A stretch of 64,000 bases of DNA, taken from Pseudomonas sp. PB106 (lineage in GTDB: Bacteria > Pseudomonadota > Gammaproteobacteria > Pseudomonadales > Pseudomonadaceae). The position numbers were made by a program, and so were the translations under genes. Of this stretch, positions 33,553 to 41,748 are shown piece after piece; positions within the stretch are counted from its first letter, which is position 1; every line of letters begins with the position of its first letter. Below the pieces are notes generated by a model that saw only the letters and a list, made by a program, of their open reading frames with translations, was not told where the DNA came from and searched no databases. The stretch lies in the NCBI RefSeq assembly GCF_009764645.1, contig NZ_RWIM01000220.1, positions 1-64,000 on the forward strand. Direction: 5' to 3'.

Positions 33553-35970
33553 TTAGAACAACACCTTCGCCACATCGGCAAACTTCTTGGCGAAATGCAC
33601 GGTAATCCCTTCCTTCAGATAATCCGGCAATTCCTCGAAGTTACCCCGGTTCGGCTCCGGCAAAATCAGCTCGAAAATCTTCTGCCGCCGCGCCGCAATC
33701 ACCTTCTCGCGCACCCCGCCAATCGGCAGCACATGCCCGGTCAGCGTCAGTTCGCCCGTCATCGCCACGCCTTTTTTCGGCGGCTGATTGCGTGCGAGGG
33801 AGAGCAGGGCGCTGGCCATCGTCACGCCGGCGCTCGGGCCGTCTTTCGGGGTGGCGCCTTCCGGCACGTGCAGGTGGACGAAGGCTTCGTCGAAGAACTT
33901 CGTGTCACCGCCGAACTGTTTCAGGTGCGAGCTGACGTAGCTGTAGGCGATCTCCGCCGATTCCTTCATCACATCGCCCAGTTGCCCGGTGAGTTTGAAG
34001 CCGCGATTGAGCGTGTGAATCCGTGTGGCTTCAATCGGCAATGTCGCGCCGCCCATGCTGGTCCAGGCCAGACCGGTAATCACGCCGGTGCCGGACAACA
34101 CTTGTTCGTTGCGGAACACCGGATGACCCAGCGACGCTTCGAGGTCTTTCGGCCCGAGCTTGATCACTGCTTTCGGGTCGTCGATGAGCTTCATCACCGC
34201 TTTTCGCACCAGTTTGCCCATCTGTTTTTCCAGCTGGCGCACGCCGGCTTCGCGGGCGTAACCGTCGATCAAGGCTTTGAGCGCAGTGTCGCTGATGCTC
34301 AGACTGCCCTTGGACACGCCGGCCTTTTCCAGCAGCTTCGGCCACAGGTGACGCTTGGCGATGGCGACTTTTTCTTCGGTGATGTAGCCCGACAGGCGAA
34401 TCACTTCCATCCGGTCCAGCAATGGGCCGGGAATCGAATCGAGGGTGTTGGCGGTGCAGACGAACAGGACTTTCGACAAGTCCATGCGCAGGTCGAGGTA
34501 GTGGTCGAGGAATTCGACGTTCTGCTCCGGATCGAGGGTTTCCAGCAGCGCCGAGGCCGGGTCGCCCTGGTAGCTTTGGCCCATCTTGTCGATCTCGTCG
34601 AGCATGATCACCGGGTTCATCACTTCGACGTCTTTCAACGCCTGCACCAGTTTGCCCGGCTGCGCGCCGATGTAGGTGCGGCGGTGGCCCTTGATCTCGG
34701 CTTCGTCGCGCATGCCGCCGAGGCTGAAGCGGTAGAACGGCCGGCCGAGGGATTCGGCGATGGATTTGCCTACGCTGGTTTTACCCACGCCCGGCGGGCC
34801 GACCAGCAGCACGATGGAGCCGCTGATCTCGCCTTTATAAGCACCGACGGCGAGGAATTCGAGGATGCGATCCTTGATGTCGTCGAGGCCCGCGTGGTGT
34901 TTGTCGAGGACTTTGCGCGCGTGCTTGAGGTCGAGTTTGTCCTCGCCGTACACGCCCCACGGCACCGAGGTCGCCCAGTCGAGGTAGTTGCGGGTGACCG
35001 CGTACTCCGGCGAACCGGTCTCGAGGATCGACAGTTTGTTCATTTCCTCATCGAGGCGTTTCTGCACCTGCGCCGGCAGGACTTTGCCTTCGAGGCGTTG
35101 TTCGAACTGTTCGAGGTCGGCGCTACGGTCGTCCTTGGTCAGGCCGAGTTCTTGCTGGATGACCTTGAGTTGTTCCTTGAGGAAGAACTCGCGCTGATGC
35201 TCGCCGATCTTGCGGTTAACTTCCGCCGAGATTTCTTTTTGCAGGCGCGCGACTTCGACTTCCTTGCGCAGCATCGGTAGGACTTTTTCCATGCGCTTGA
35301 GCATCGGCACGCAGTCGAGCACTTCTTGCAGCTCGGGGCCGGTGGCGGACGTCAGGGCGGCGGCGAAGTCGGTCAGCGGCGACGGGTCGTTGGGGCTGAA
35401 GCGGTTGAGGTAGTTTTTCAGTTCTTCGCTGTACAGCGGGTTGAGCGGCAGCAGTTCCTTGATCGCGTTGATCAGCGCCATGCCGTAGGCCTTGACCTCG
35501 TCGGTCGGCTCGGTCGGCTGGTGCGGGTATTCGACTTCGACCAGATACGGTGGGCGGTGGTGTTTGAGCCAGGTTTTGATGCGGACGCGGCTCAGGCCTT
35601 GGGCGACGAATTGCAGTTTGCCGTTCTCGCGGCTGGCGTGGTGGACTTTGACCAGGGTGCCGTATTCGGGGAGGGCGCCGGTGTCGAAGTGGCGCGGATC
35701 TTCCTGGGGCGTGTCCATGAAGAACAGGGCCAGGGAGTGGTGTTCGGATTTGCTGACCAGTTCGAGGGTTTCGGCCCAGGGTTCTTCGTTGACGATGACC
35801 GGCAGGACTTGGGCCGGGAAGAACGGGCGGTTGTGGATCGGGATGATGTAGACCTTGTCCGGCAGGTTTTGGCCGGGCAGGGCGAGGCCTTTGCCGGAGG
35901 CGGTGTGTTCGATGTGTTCGGCTTCGGTGTAGTCGTCTGGGTTTTCCGGGAATTCTTGCTGGTCGCTCAT
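33553..35970 (-). CDS. lon: ATP-dependent Lon-type protease (AsrA-like second Lon)
   Basis: 805 residues starting MSDQQEFPENPDDYTEAEHI; five residues of upstream frame were dropped. LonN substrate domain (about 40-240), AAA+ module with Walker A GPPGVGKTS and Walker B VIMLDEIDK, and a protease domain with the catalytic dyad Ser713 (KDGPSAGVT) and Lys756 (GGVREKVIAAR), 43 residues apart as in E. coli Lon. The acidic N-terminal tail and lack of clpX nearby identify it as the second pseudomonad Lon, called AsrA in P. aeruginosa, linked there to aminoglycoside stress. No heat-shock promoter was recognised. Confidence 0.93.
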   Translation of the reverse strand: MSDQQEFPENPDDYTEAEHIEHTASGKGLALPGQNLPDKVYIIPIHNRPFFPAQVLPVIVNEEPWAETLELVSKSEHHSLALFFMDTPQEDPRHFDTGALPEYGTLVKVHHASRENGKLQFVAQGLSRVRIKTWLKHHRPPYLVEVEYPHQPTEPTDEVKAYGMALINAIKELLPLNPLYSEELKNYLNRFSPNDPSPLTDFAAALTSATGPELQEVLDCVPMLKRMEKVLPMLRKEVEVARLQKEISAEVNRKIGEHQREFFLKEQLKVIQQELGLTKDDRSADLEQFEQRLEGKVLPAQVQKRLDEEMNKLSILETGSPEYAVTRNYLDWATSVPWGVYGEDKLDLKHARKVLDKHHAGLDDIKDRILEFLAVGAYKGEISGSIVLLVGPPGVGKTSVGKSIAESLGRPFYRFSLGGMRDEAEIKGHRRTYIGAQPGKLVQALKDVEVMNPVIMLDEIDKMGQSYQGDPASALLETLDPEQNVEFLDHYLDLRMDLSKVLFVCTANTLDSIPGPLLDRMEVIRLSGYITEEKVAIAKRHLWPKLLEKAGVSKGSLSISDTALKALIDGYAREAGVRQLEKQMGKLVRKAVMKLIDDPKAVIKLGPKDLEASLGHPVFRNEQVLSGTGVITGLAWTSMGGATLPIEATRIHTLNRGFKLTGQLGDVMKESAEIAYSYVSSHLKQFGGDTKFFDEAFVHLHVPEGATPKDGPSAGVTMASALLSLARNQPPKKGVAMTGELTLTGHVLPIGGVREKVIAARRQKIFELILPEPNRGNFEELPDYLKEGITVHFAKKFADVAKVLF

Positions 35971-36002
35971 GGGGCACCTGCGCAATGGAGTATGGGTCTT
36001 AG

Positions 36003-36420
36003 ATGGGGCAGGGCTTGGGTGGTTTCAATGGGTGGGGGTGTTTCTGCTTGTGTGTTCAGGGTTTTGACAGGGGTCACGCTTTTGACTTGGCGGCCTTTGG
36101 GCCGGCCATGTTCTTGGGGGGGTGGGTGTATATCCGTTTTTTCGGGTGTTGCGGCTGGCGGTTTCGCCCTTACGGCGAGTCACCTTTTCCAGACGCCGAA
36201 AAGGTAACCGAAAAGGCTTGCTCCTGCGTTCGGCCCGCTCGCTGGGGCTCGGGGTTCCTTCGCTGCGGGATCGATCCGGGGGGCAGCGCCTCCGGTTTGC
36301 TTCGCTGCACCTCCTCTCGCTGTGTTTGGCTGCGCCAAACGGTCGCTGCGCTCCCACCCCCGGATCAATCCCTCCACTCAGCCTTCCGACGTCGCCCGAG
36401 GATCAAGATCAAAAGCGGTA
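36003..36420. repeat. Long intergenic repeat-like block with spurious open frames
   Basis: About 420 bases without a credible gene. Several frames are open on both strands but none has a ribosome binding site or a plausible protein. The sequence (cgaaaaggtaaccgaaaagg, ggatcgatccggggggcagc, gctgcgccaaacggtcgctg) resembles a block that recurs between genes of fluorescent pseudomonads, as recalled; this could not be searched. Internal palindromes include tttggctgcgccaaa (36327-36341). Confidence 0.5.
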
Positions 36421-36470
36421 CTCGAGCTTGCGCTCATTGTGTTGAGTGGGGCTGCTTTGCCGCGGGTTTT

Positions 36471-36520
36471 GTGTAGGAGCTGCGGAGGCTCGGGCCGCGA
36501 TCGGACGATCTTTTGATCTT
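36471..36520. repeat. Single REP-like copy (tgtaggagctgcggaggct)
   Basis: Half of the family seen at 21889: tgtaggagctgcggaggct followed by gatcttttgatctt. No inverted partner nearby. Confidence 0.6.
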
Positions 36521-36538
36521 GCTCCTGCTTTTGCTTTT

Positions 36539-36568
36539 CTGTGGGAGCGAGCTTGCTCGCGAAAGCGG
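36539..36568. repeat. Single REP copy (gggagcgagcttgctcgcga)
   Basis: ctgtgggagcgagcttgctc followed by gcgaaagcgg: a REP with internal palindrome gcgagcttgctcgc; a family not paired elsewhere in the window. Confidence 0.7.
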
Positions 36569-36605
36569 TCTGACAGCCGACCTTTCTCTGGCAGATGTAT
36601 TCGGT

Positions 36606-36637
36606 CCCTGTGGGAGCTGGCTTGCCAGCGATGGCGG
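36606..36637. repeat. Single REP copy (gggagctggcttgccagcga)
   Basis: Same family as the REPIN at 29817, here in one copy only. Confidence 0.75.
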
Positions 36638-36679
36638 CCGGCAAGCCGACCATTCTTTAACTGAATTCCCCATTCCAAC

Positions 36680-36709
36680 TGTAGGAGCGAGCAGGCTCGC
36701 TCCTACAAG
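36680..36709. repeat. REP-like palindrome downstream of the DUF6124 gene
   Basis: tgtaggagcgagcaggctcg followed by ctcctaca: gtaggagcgagc/gctcgctcctac form a 12-pair hairpin. It lies four bases past the DUF6124 stop and may end its transcript. Confidence 0.75.
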
Positions 36710-36712
36710 GGG

Positions 36713-37081
36713 TCAGTGTTGTGGCTGGCGGGTTTCGACGTTATCCAGTACCTGATTCACCGCCAGCTCCGCGAGCATGATGATTTGCTGGATCGCCAAG
36801 ATAGTATGACGCTGCGGTGGGTCGACGTAGGCGGCGATGTCGCTGGTCATGATGCTGGCGGAGGCGAGGGATTCGCAGGCGTGGGCCAACAGGGTTTCGT
36901 TGTCCTGGTTCGGGGTGACCTGGAACAGGGTGCTGGGTTTGTGGAAGCGCAGGGTTAAGGCGTTGGGTTTGAGGTAGTGGTCGAGGGCGCGTTCGGCGGC
37001 GTCGTGGAGTTTCTTTGAACCGGGGAATTCGTAGGGTGTGGTGTCGTCGATTTCGGGCGGATTGGGTGTTGGTTTGATCAT
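36713..37081 (-). CDS. DUF6124-family protein
   Basis: 122 residues. It matches a small pseudomonad family with the pattern SKKLHDAAERALDHYL and ...LLAHACESLASASIMTSDIA; the middle is helical, and the C-terminus (LAIQQIIMLAELAVNQVLDNVE) is amphipathic. No enzyme motif, no signal peptide. Function unknown. No Shine-Dalgarno is obvious before the ATG; a 25-codon open frame ends 28 bases upstream (37110-37187), and the leader can form hairpins, so translation may be controlled. Confidence 0.85.
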   Translation of the reverse strand: MIKPTPNPPEIDDTTPYEFPGSKKLHDAAERALDHYLKPNALTLRFHKPSTLFQVTPNQDNETLLAHACESLASASIMTSDIAAYVDPPQRHTILAIQQIIMLAELAVNQVLDNVETRQPQH

Positions 37082-37109
37082 GGTGAATACTCAGTTGGTG
37101 AAAGTGGAG

Positions 37110-37187
37110 CTACTCCCGATTGCCGCGACGCAATCTGAGGTGGCAGCTGTACGCGGGTTCGCGGACCGATAACTGAGGAATCGGCAT
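37110..37187 (-). CDS. Possible 25-codon upstream open frame in the DUF6124 leader
   Basis: ATG at 37187, TAG at 37110-37112. It begins MPIPQLSVREPAYS and ends RRGNRE. A run of five G lies two bases before the ATG. Upstream on the same strand, GGCACC/GGTGCC (37229-37244) forms a hairpin. Whether it is translated is unknown; it is listed because the downstream gene lacks its own clear ribosome binding site. Confidence 0.35.
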   Translation of the reverse strand: MPIPQLSVREPAYSCHLRLRRGNRE

Positions 37188-37476
37188 ACCCCCAAGGAGA
37201 TATCCCGCGCACAGCCGCCATGACACAACAGGCACCGAGGTGCCGTGAGGGTGGCGATTATGCATCAGTTATCGGGCCGCGACGCCCGTTCGCTGAATTT
37301 GCAGCGACCCCCCGAGCCTATCCAGCCGATTTCCGAGGCACAACCGACGCGACTTGTCGGAAAACTCCGTGCCATTCCCGGCGTCTGTAGGACAAGCAAA
37401 ATTCCTACAACCAACGCTGATCAAACTGTGGGAGCTGGCTTCTCCAGCCGATTCAAAATCGGCGGGCACAAAAAAG

Positions 37477-37510
37477 GCGATGTCCCCTTCGGGGCATCGC
37501 CTTTGTTTTA
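37477..37510. terminator. Terminator after the delta-60 gene, resembling the gcd terminator
   Basis: GGCGATGTCCC (37477-37487), loop CTTC, GGGGCATCGCC (37492-37502, one T-G pair), six A on one side and tttgtttt on the other. The hairpin arms share ggcgatgt and catcgcc with the gcd terminator at 39180. Confidence 0.85.
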
Positions 37511-37524
37511 CCGGCGAAAAATCT

Positions 37525-37593
37525 TATTCAGGCAGGTTGTTGGCACTCACGTGGTCACCCATCTGGAGGCGCAGGGAGCCGTATGCTCCAACG
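37525..37593 (-). pseudogene. Remnant of a PQQ dehydrogenase (gcd-like) 3' end
   Basis: Read on the - strand, the frame ending at the TAA 37525-37527 gives VGAYGSLRLQMGDHVSANN then LPE. The last 22 residues of the intact Gcd (ending at 39225) are AGGHGSLGTKQGDYVIAYKL then SE: about ten identities in register including the final Glu and stop. DNA similarity continues through the terminator beyond. It abuts the stop of the delta-60 gene. It is read as a decayed duplicate of the gcd terminus; no start or upstream part is present. Confidence 0.6.
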
Positions 37594-38946
37594 TCAACTG
37601 TTATAGCGCAGGATGTATCCCTTGTATGGGCCCGTTGGCTGGGAAACTTCTCCACACACAACGATTTTGCTGTTTTGCATGACCAAACCGTCGCTCAGCG
37701 TTGGGCTGCCTTCTGGATTGTTGTAGACAGCCCAACCCGTTTTATTGAACGACGCGTCCAGCCTCCCATCAGCCTGATAACGAGCGATCAGGATTGGAGG
37801 AATTGGCGCTTCGGGTCCGTCGGCAGCCGACCCGGCGACCAAGAGCGCGCTATTGGTCGGCCATGCGCAATATTGCCAATACTCGCCCTTGGGAAGCATT
37901 GCTGAGTACAAAGTCTTGCCGTCATTGAACACAAGGTTAGGAGACCCATTGGCGTTCAGAACGGCTACCCATCCTCTGAATAATCTTTCTCGGAAAAGCT
38001 CTCCGACGATAGCAATTGCGTCGTTACTCTCTCTCACGGCAATCGCATTAACACTATTCCAGCCGGGACCGGCAGTCAGCGCGATGGTAGCAATCCCTTC
38101 ATTGGCAAATCCGCGATCAAGTTGGCCATTCTCCATATAACGCGTTACATACACTTCAGAAACAGCATCACCATCGCGTAGCTTGAATGTGCCGGTGACC
38201 AGGATCTTTGCGTCTTTTTGCACTGCAAGGGCTTTAACGCCACTGGACTGATGATCAATTCCGTCGAGACCAATCAGGGTGAATCCTTTGCCATTGAACG
38301 ATTTGTCTAACGAGCCATTCGGGTTGAGGCGAACCAGGATCCCCTGTTGAACAATAGGAAAACTCGAGACTACATCGATCAAAAGGATTTTTCCGTCGGG
38401 CATCACTTCGCAGGAAAGTGCCCCTGACCCCGAAGTGCCGGAACGCTGTTGAGGCTTCGGATCACCCGATCGCTTGGCCAGACTCCCGGCGGGCGCTTGC
38501 GTTACGAGATAGACAAGTTGTTGGGTGTCAACGCGCAGGATCCCGTTATCGCCGAATGTGTCATCGAGGGTGCCGTCTTCGAATTGACGCACGACGGCCA
38601 CAAAACCATTGCTCCCTCCCAAAAGCTGGCCGGTGAGGATCCATCCTCCAGCAGGGTGTGAACGCAGCACCGGAAGCGAAAACCTTTCATCTTCGTCAAA
38701 ACGAATGTCGACAGAACCACCGTTGCCAAATGTGTCGTCCAGTGTCCCGTCAGTGTTCAATCGTCTTAAAACGGCTGTCGGGGAGAATTGTGGATCCTCG
38801 ACAATGAGCAATTTGCCATCGGCCACCTCAAGCGTGGTGGCCGGACTATTGCCTCTGGTCCCCTCGAACGGTAAGCCCACTGCCCCACCAACCCCAAAAG
38901 TGGTGTCGAGCGTGCCTGCTTCAGTGATTCCCTGTTGCTGATTCAT
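37594..38946 (-). CDS. Delta-60 repeat protein
   Basis: 450 residues starting MNQQQGITEAGTLDTTFGVGG, with aaggaaag before the ATG. About six to seven copies of the delta-60 repeat are visible (DGTLDDTFGNGG, DGTLDDTFGDNG, NGSLDKSFNGKGF, NGQLDRGFANEG, DGRLDASFNKTGW), each followed by beta strands; likely a beta propeller. No signal peptide. Function unknown; relatives are often in large surface or secreted proteins. Codon use is less GC-rich than that of gcd. It shares a lux-box-like promoter palindrome with the gene at 33381 and is bracketed by two copies of the gcd 3' end. Confidence 0.85.
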   Translation of the reverse strand: MNQQQGITEAGTLDTTFGVGGAVGLPFEGTRGNSPATTLEVADGKLLIVEDPQFSPTAVLRRLNTDGTLDDTFGNGGSVDIRFDEDERFSLPVLRSHPAGGWILTGQLLGGSNGFVAVVRQFEDGTLDDTFGDNGILRVDTQQLVYLVTQAPAGSLAKRSGDPKPQQRSGTSGSGALSCEVMPDGKILLIDVVSSFPIVQQGILVRLNPNGSLDKSFNGKGFTLIGLDGIDHQSSGVKALAVQKDAKILVTGTFKLRDGDAVSEVYVTRYMENGQLDRGFANEGIATIALTAGPGWNSVNAIAVRESNDAIAIVGELFRERLFRGWVAVLNANGSPNLVFNDGKTLYSAMLPKGEYWQYCAWPTNSALLVAGSAADGPEAPIPPILIARYQADGRLDASFNKTGWAVYNNPEGSPTLSDGLVMQNSKIVVCGEVSQPTGPYKGYILRYNS

Positions 38947-39013
38947 GATCGCTTTCCTTGTCCAAAGGCGGATGCCCTTCAACACCAGTGGAACACCTGA
39001 CAGTGGCGTTATC

Positions 39014-39033
39014 ACCTGTCAGAAATGACAGTT
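39014..39033 (-). promoter_or_regulatory. lux-box-like palindrome, copy 2
   Basis: acctgtcagaaatgacagtt, identical to copy 1 (33445) at 17 of 20 bases. It ends 67 bases before the delta-60 start, nearly the same distance as copy 1 from its gene. Confidence 0.55.
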
Positions 39034-39179
39034 GAACAGTCTTCTTGGGCCAAATTCATGTCCTTGGGAGCCAGAGAGGAGGGAGCGAGGAGTTTTCCAG
39101 ATGCTGGCGCTTGATGCCTTACAGATGCTCAAGCTGTCATCGCATTTGTCGCGCATGGAGAAACAGCGTGCACAAAAAA

Positions 39180-39209
39180 GGCGATGTCTCTCACGAGACA
39201 TCGCCTTTT
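39180..39209. terminator. gcd terminator
   Basis: GGCGATGTCTC (39180-39190), loop TCAC, GAGACATCGCC (39195-39205), T-run on both strands (six A on the left). Confidence 0.9.
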
Positions 39210-39224
39210 CCTACCGCCTAAACC

Positions 39225-41633
39225 TTACTCAGACAGTTTGTACGCAATCACATAGTCACCCTGCTTGGTGCCCAGCGAGCCGTGACCGCCTGCAACAACG
39301 AGCACGTATTGCTTGCCGTCCTTGCCGGTGTAGGTCATCGGTGTGGTTTGCGCGCCTGCTGGCAGGCGGCCTTCCCACAGTTGCTTGCCGTTTTTCACAT
39401 CGTAGGCACGCAGGTACTGGTCGAGGGTGCCGCTCAGGAAGGCGACGCCACCCGCGGTGGTGAAGGTGCCGCCCAGGCTAGGTACGCCCATGCTCAGCGG
39501 GATCGGAACCGGCGAGCTGTCGCGCACGGTGCCGTTTTTGTGCATCCAGATGGTTTTGCTGGTGGTCAGGTCGACCGCTGCAACATAACCCCACGCTGGC
39601 GCCTGGCACGGCAGGCCCATTGGCGACAACAGAGCCTCGAGGACTACGCCGTATGGCGCGCCTTTGTTGGGCTGGACGCCTTCGGTCTCGCTGACGCGTG
39701 GACCTTGCTTGGCGATTTCGGCGGCCGGGATCAGTTTCGAACGGAACGCCATGTAGCTCGGGTTGACGAAGGCGATCTGGCGCACCGGATCGACCGAGAT
39801 GCCGCCCCAGTCAAACACGCCGAAGTTGCCTGGATAAACGATCGAGCCTTGCAGCGATGGCGGGGTGAACGGGCCATCGTAGCGCAGGGACTTGAAGTCG
39901 ATCCGGCAGAGCATCTGGTCGAACGGGGTGACGCCCCACATGTCGCGTTCTTTGAGCGGCGGCGGCATGAAGTTGAGGTCGGATTTTGGTTGGGTCGGCG
40001 AAGTGTGATCACCTTCCACGGCGCCTTGCGGCACGGGAATTTCGTTGATCGGCACGATGGCCTTGCCGGTGCTGCGATCCAGTACGTAGATGCTGCCCTG
40101 CTTGGTCGACGCCAGTACCGCAGGCTTCACGCCGTCAGCGGTTTTGATGTCCATCACGGTCGGTTGACCGCCGACGTCCATGTCCCACAGGTCATGGTGG
40201 GTGAACTGGAAGTTCCAGCGCACTTTGCCGGTGGCGATGTCCAGCGCGGTCAGGCCGGCTGCGTGCAGTTCCGATTCAGGGGTACGCGCGCCACCGAACT
40301 GGTCCGGGGTCTGGTTGCCCATCGGCAGGTAGAGCATGCCGAGTTTTTCATCGACCGCGAACATCGACCACATGTTGGGCGAGTTGCGGGTGTAGGTCTT
40401 GCCTTCGGCAATCGGCGCGGTGTCGTCCGGGTTGCCGCTGTCCCAGTTCCACACCAGTTTGCCGGTGTGCACGTCGAACGCGCGGATCACGCCGCTTGGC
40501 TCGTCGGTGGAAACGTTGTCGGTGACGTGGCCGCCAATCACTACCAGGTCTTTGGTGACCGCTGGTGGCGAAGTGGAGTAGTAGCCGCCGGCATTGAAGC
40601 CGCCAATGTTGGCAGACAGATCAACCTGGCCTTTGTCGCCGAAGTCTTCGCACATTTTGCCGGTGTCGGCGTTCAGGGCGATCAGACGGGTGTCGGCGGT
40701 TGGCAAGAAGATGCGGCGCGGGCAAGCGCTGGCCGGGGCCGGGCTGGCCGAACCGGTCGGGCTCTGCTCGGAGGCGTAGACCGCGTCGTCGTGATAAGTC
40801 ACGCCACGGCAGGTCATGTGCGCCCAGCCTTTGAAGTTGGCCGCGTTCTGCGTGCTCAGCTTCGGATCGAAACGCCAGATTTCCTTGCCCGAATCCGGAT
40901 CAAGGGCAATCACCTGGCTGTGCGGCGTGCACACGTAGAGCATGCCGTTGACTTTCAGCGGGGTGTTTTCGGCGGTGGTTTCGCCCGGATCGTTTGGACC
41001 GGGGATGTCGCCAGTGCGATAGGTCCACGCCGGCACCAGTTTGCTCACGTTGGCCGGAGTGATCTGGGCCAGTGGCGAGTAACGGTCACCGTGGGCGCTG
41101 CGGCCGTAGGAGTTCCAGTCACCGTCGGGCATGGCCGGTGCGGTGTTGGTCATGCCGTCGACGCTGTCGCGATCCAGTTGGCCTTTGATTTCACCCGGGT
41201 TGGTGAATTGGCTGGCCAACGCAGTCAGACCTGCCAGCACGACGGCCACGCTCAAGGCGCCGGTGCCCATCGGGGCTGGACCGTTGAGCAGCAGCGGACG
41301 GCGGAACCATGGCAGCAACATCACCAGGCCCAGCGCGAACAGCATCGCCAGACGCGGCACCAGTTGCCACCAGTCCAGACCGACTTCCCACAGCGCCCAG
41401 ACGGTGCTGGCGAACAGCACGATGGCGTACAGGCCCAGCGCTGCGCGGCGGCGCATCAGCAGCAGAATGCCGGTCAGCGCAATGCCGATACCGGCCAGCA
41501 GGTAGTACAGCGAGCCGCCGAGCATGCTCAGCTTGACCCCACCGGCCAACATGGCCAGGCCCATCAGTAGAAGCAGAATGCCGAGCAGGCTCGGTAGCAG
41601 ACGGCCCCGACTCGAAGCACTTTCGGTGCTCAT
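39225..41633 (-). CDS. gcd: Membrane-bound PQQ-dependent glucose dehydrogenase
   Basis: 802 residues. Five N-terminal membrane helices (about 12-140) anchor a periplasmic eight-bladed PQQ propeller. It oxidises glucose to gluconate in the periplasm and passes electrons to ubiquinone; it also acidifies the medium, the basis of phosphate solubilisation. Conserved parts include GDWNSYGRSAHGDRYSPL, ENTPLKVNGMLYVCTPHS and the terminal GGHGSLGTKQGDYVIAYKL. The OprB gene lies upstream on the same strand, separated by a REPIN. PQQ synthesis genes are elsewhere. Confidence 0.97.
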   Translation of the reverse strand: MSTESASSRGRLLPSLLGILLLLMGLAMLAGGVKLSMLGGSLYYLLAGIGIALTGILLLMRRRAALGLYAIVLFASTVWALWEVGLDWWQLVPRLAMLFALGLVMLLPWFRRPLLLNGPAPMGTGALSVAVVLAGLTALASQFTNPGEIKGQLDRDSVDGMTNTAPAMPDGDWNSYGRSAHGDRYSPLAQITPANVSKLVPAWTYRTGDIPGPNDPGETTAENTPLKVNGMLYVCTPHSQVIALDPDSGKEIWRFDPKLSTQNAANFKGWAHMTCRGVTYHDDAVYASEQSPTGSASPAPASACPRRIFLPTADTRLIALNADTGKMCEDFGDKGQVDLSANIGGFNAGGYYSTSPPAVTKDLVVIGGHVTDNVSTDEPSGVIRAFDVHTGKLVWNWDSGNPDDTAPIAEGKTYTRNSPNMWSMFAVDEKLGMLYLPMGNQTPDQFGGARTPESELHAAGLTALDIATGKVRWNFQFTHHDLWDMDVGGQPTVMDIKTADGVKPAVLASTKQGSIYVLDRSTGKAIVPINEIPVPQGAVEGDHTSPTQPKSDLNFMPPPLKERDMWGVTPFDQMLCRIDFKSLRYDGPFTPPSLQGSIVYPGNFGVFDWGGISVDPVRQIAFVNPSYMAFRSKLIPAAEIAKQGPRVSETEGVQPNKGAPYGVVLEALLSPMGLPCQAPAWGYVAAVDLTTSKTIWMHKNGTVRDSSPVPIPLSMGVPSLGGTFTTAGGVAFLSGTLDQYLRAYDVKNGKQLWEGRLPAGAQTTPMTYTGKDGKQYVLVVAGGHGSLGTKQGDYVIAYKLSE

Positions 41634-41748
41634 AGTGTGATTCTCCGTGACGTTTTATGTAGTCCCGCGCTGTAGTCACTGTAGATGACGATTGGGCGCG
41701 GGCATGGTTCAGATAAAAACTTGTCTAGCTAACGAATTTTTCCCGATC

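Noticed and set aside
33487..35280. 597-codon open frame antisense to lon
   Set aside because: Shadow; all Lon motifs are on the - strand.
36003..36476. Several small open frames annotated-looking as hypothetical proteins
   Set aside because: They overlap each other on both strands in a repeat-like block, without ribosome binding sites.
39282..41570. 762-codon open frame antisense to gcd
   Set aside because: Shadow of a highly conserved gene; composition rich in His, Arg, Gly and Val typical of antisense frames.
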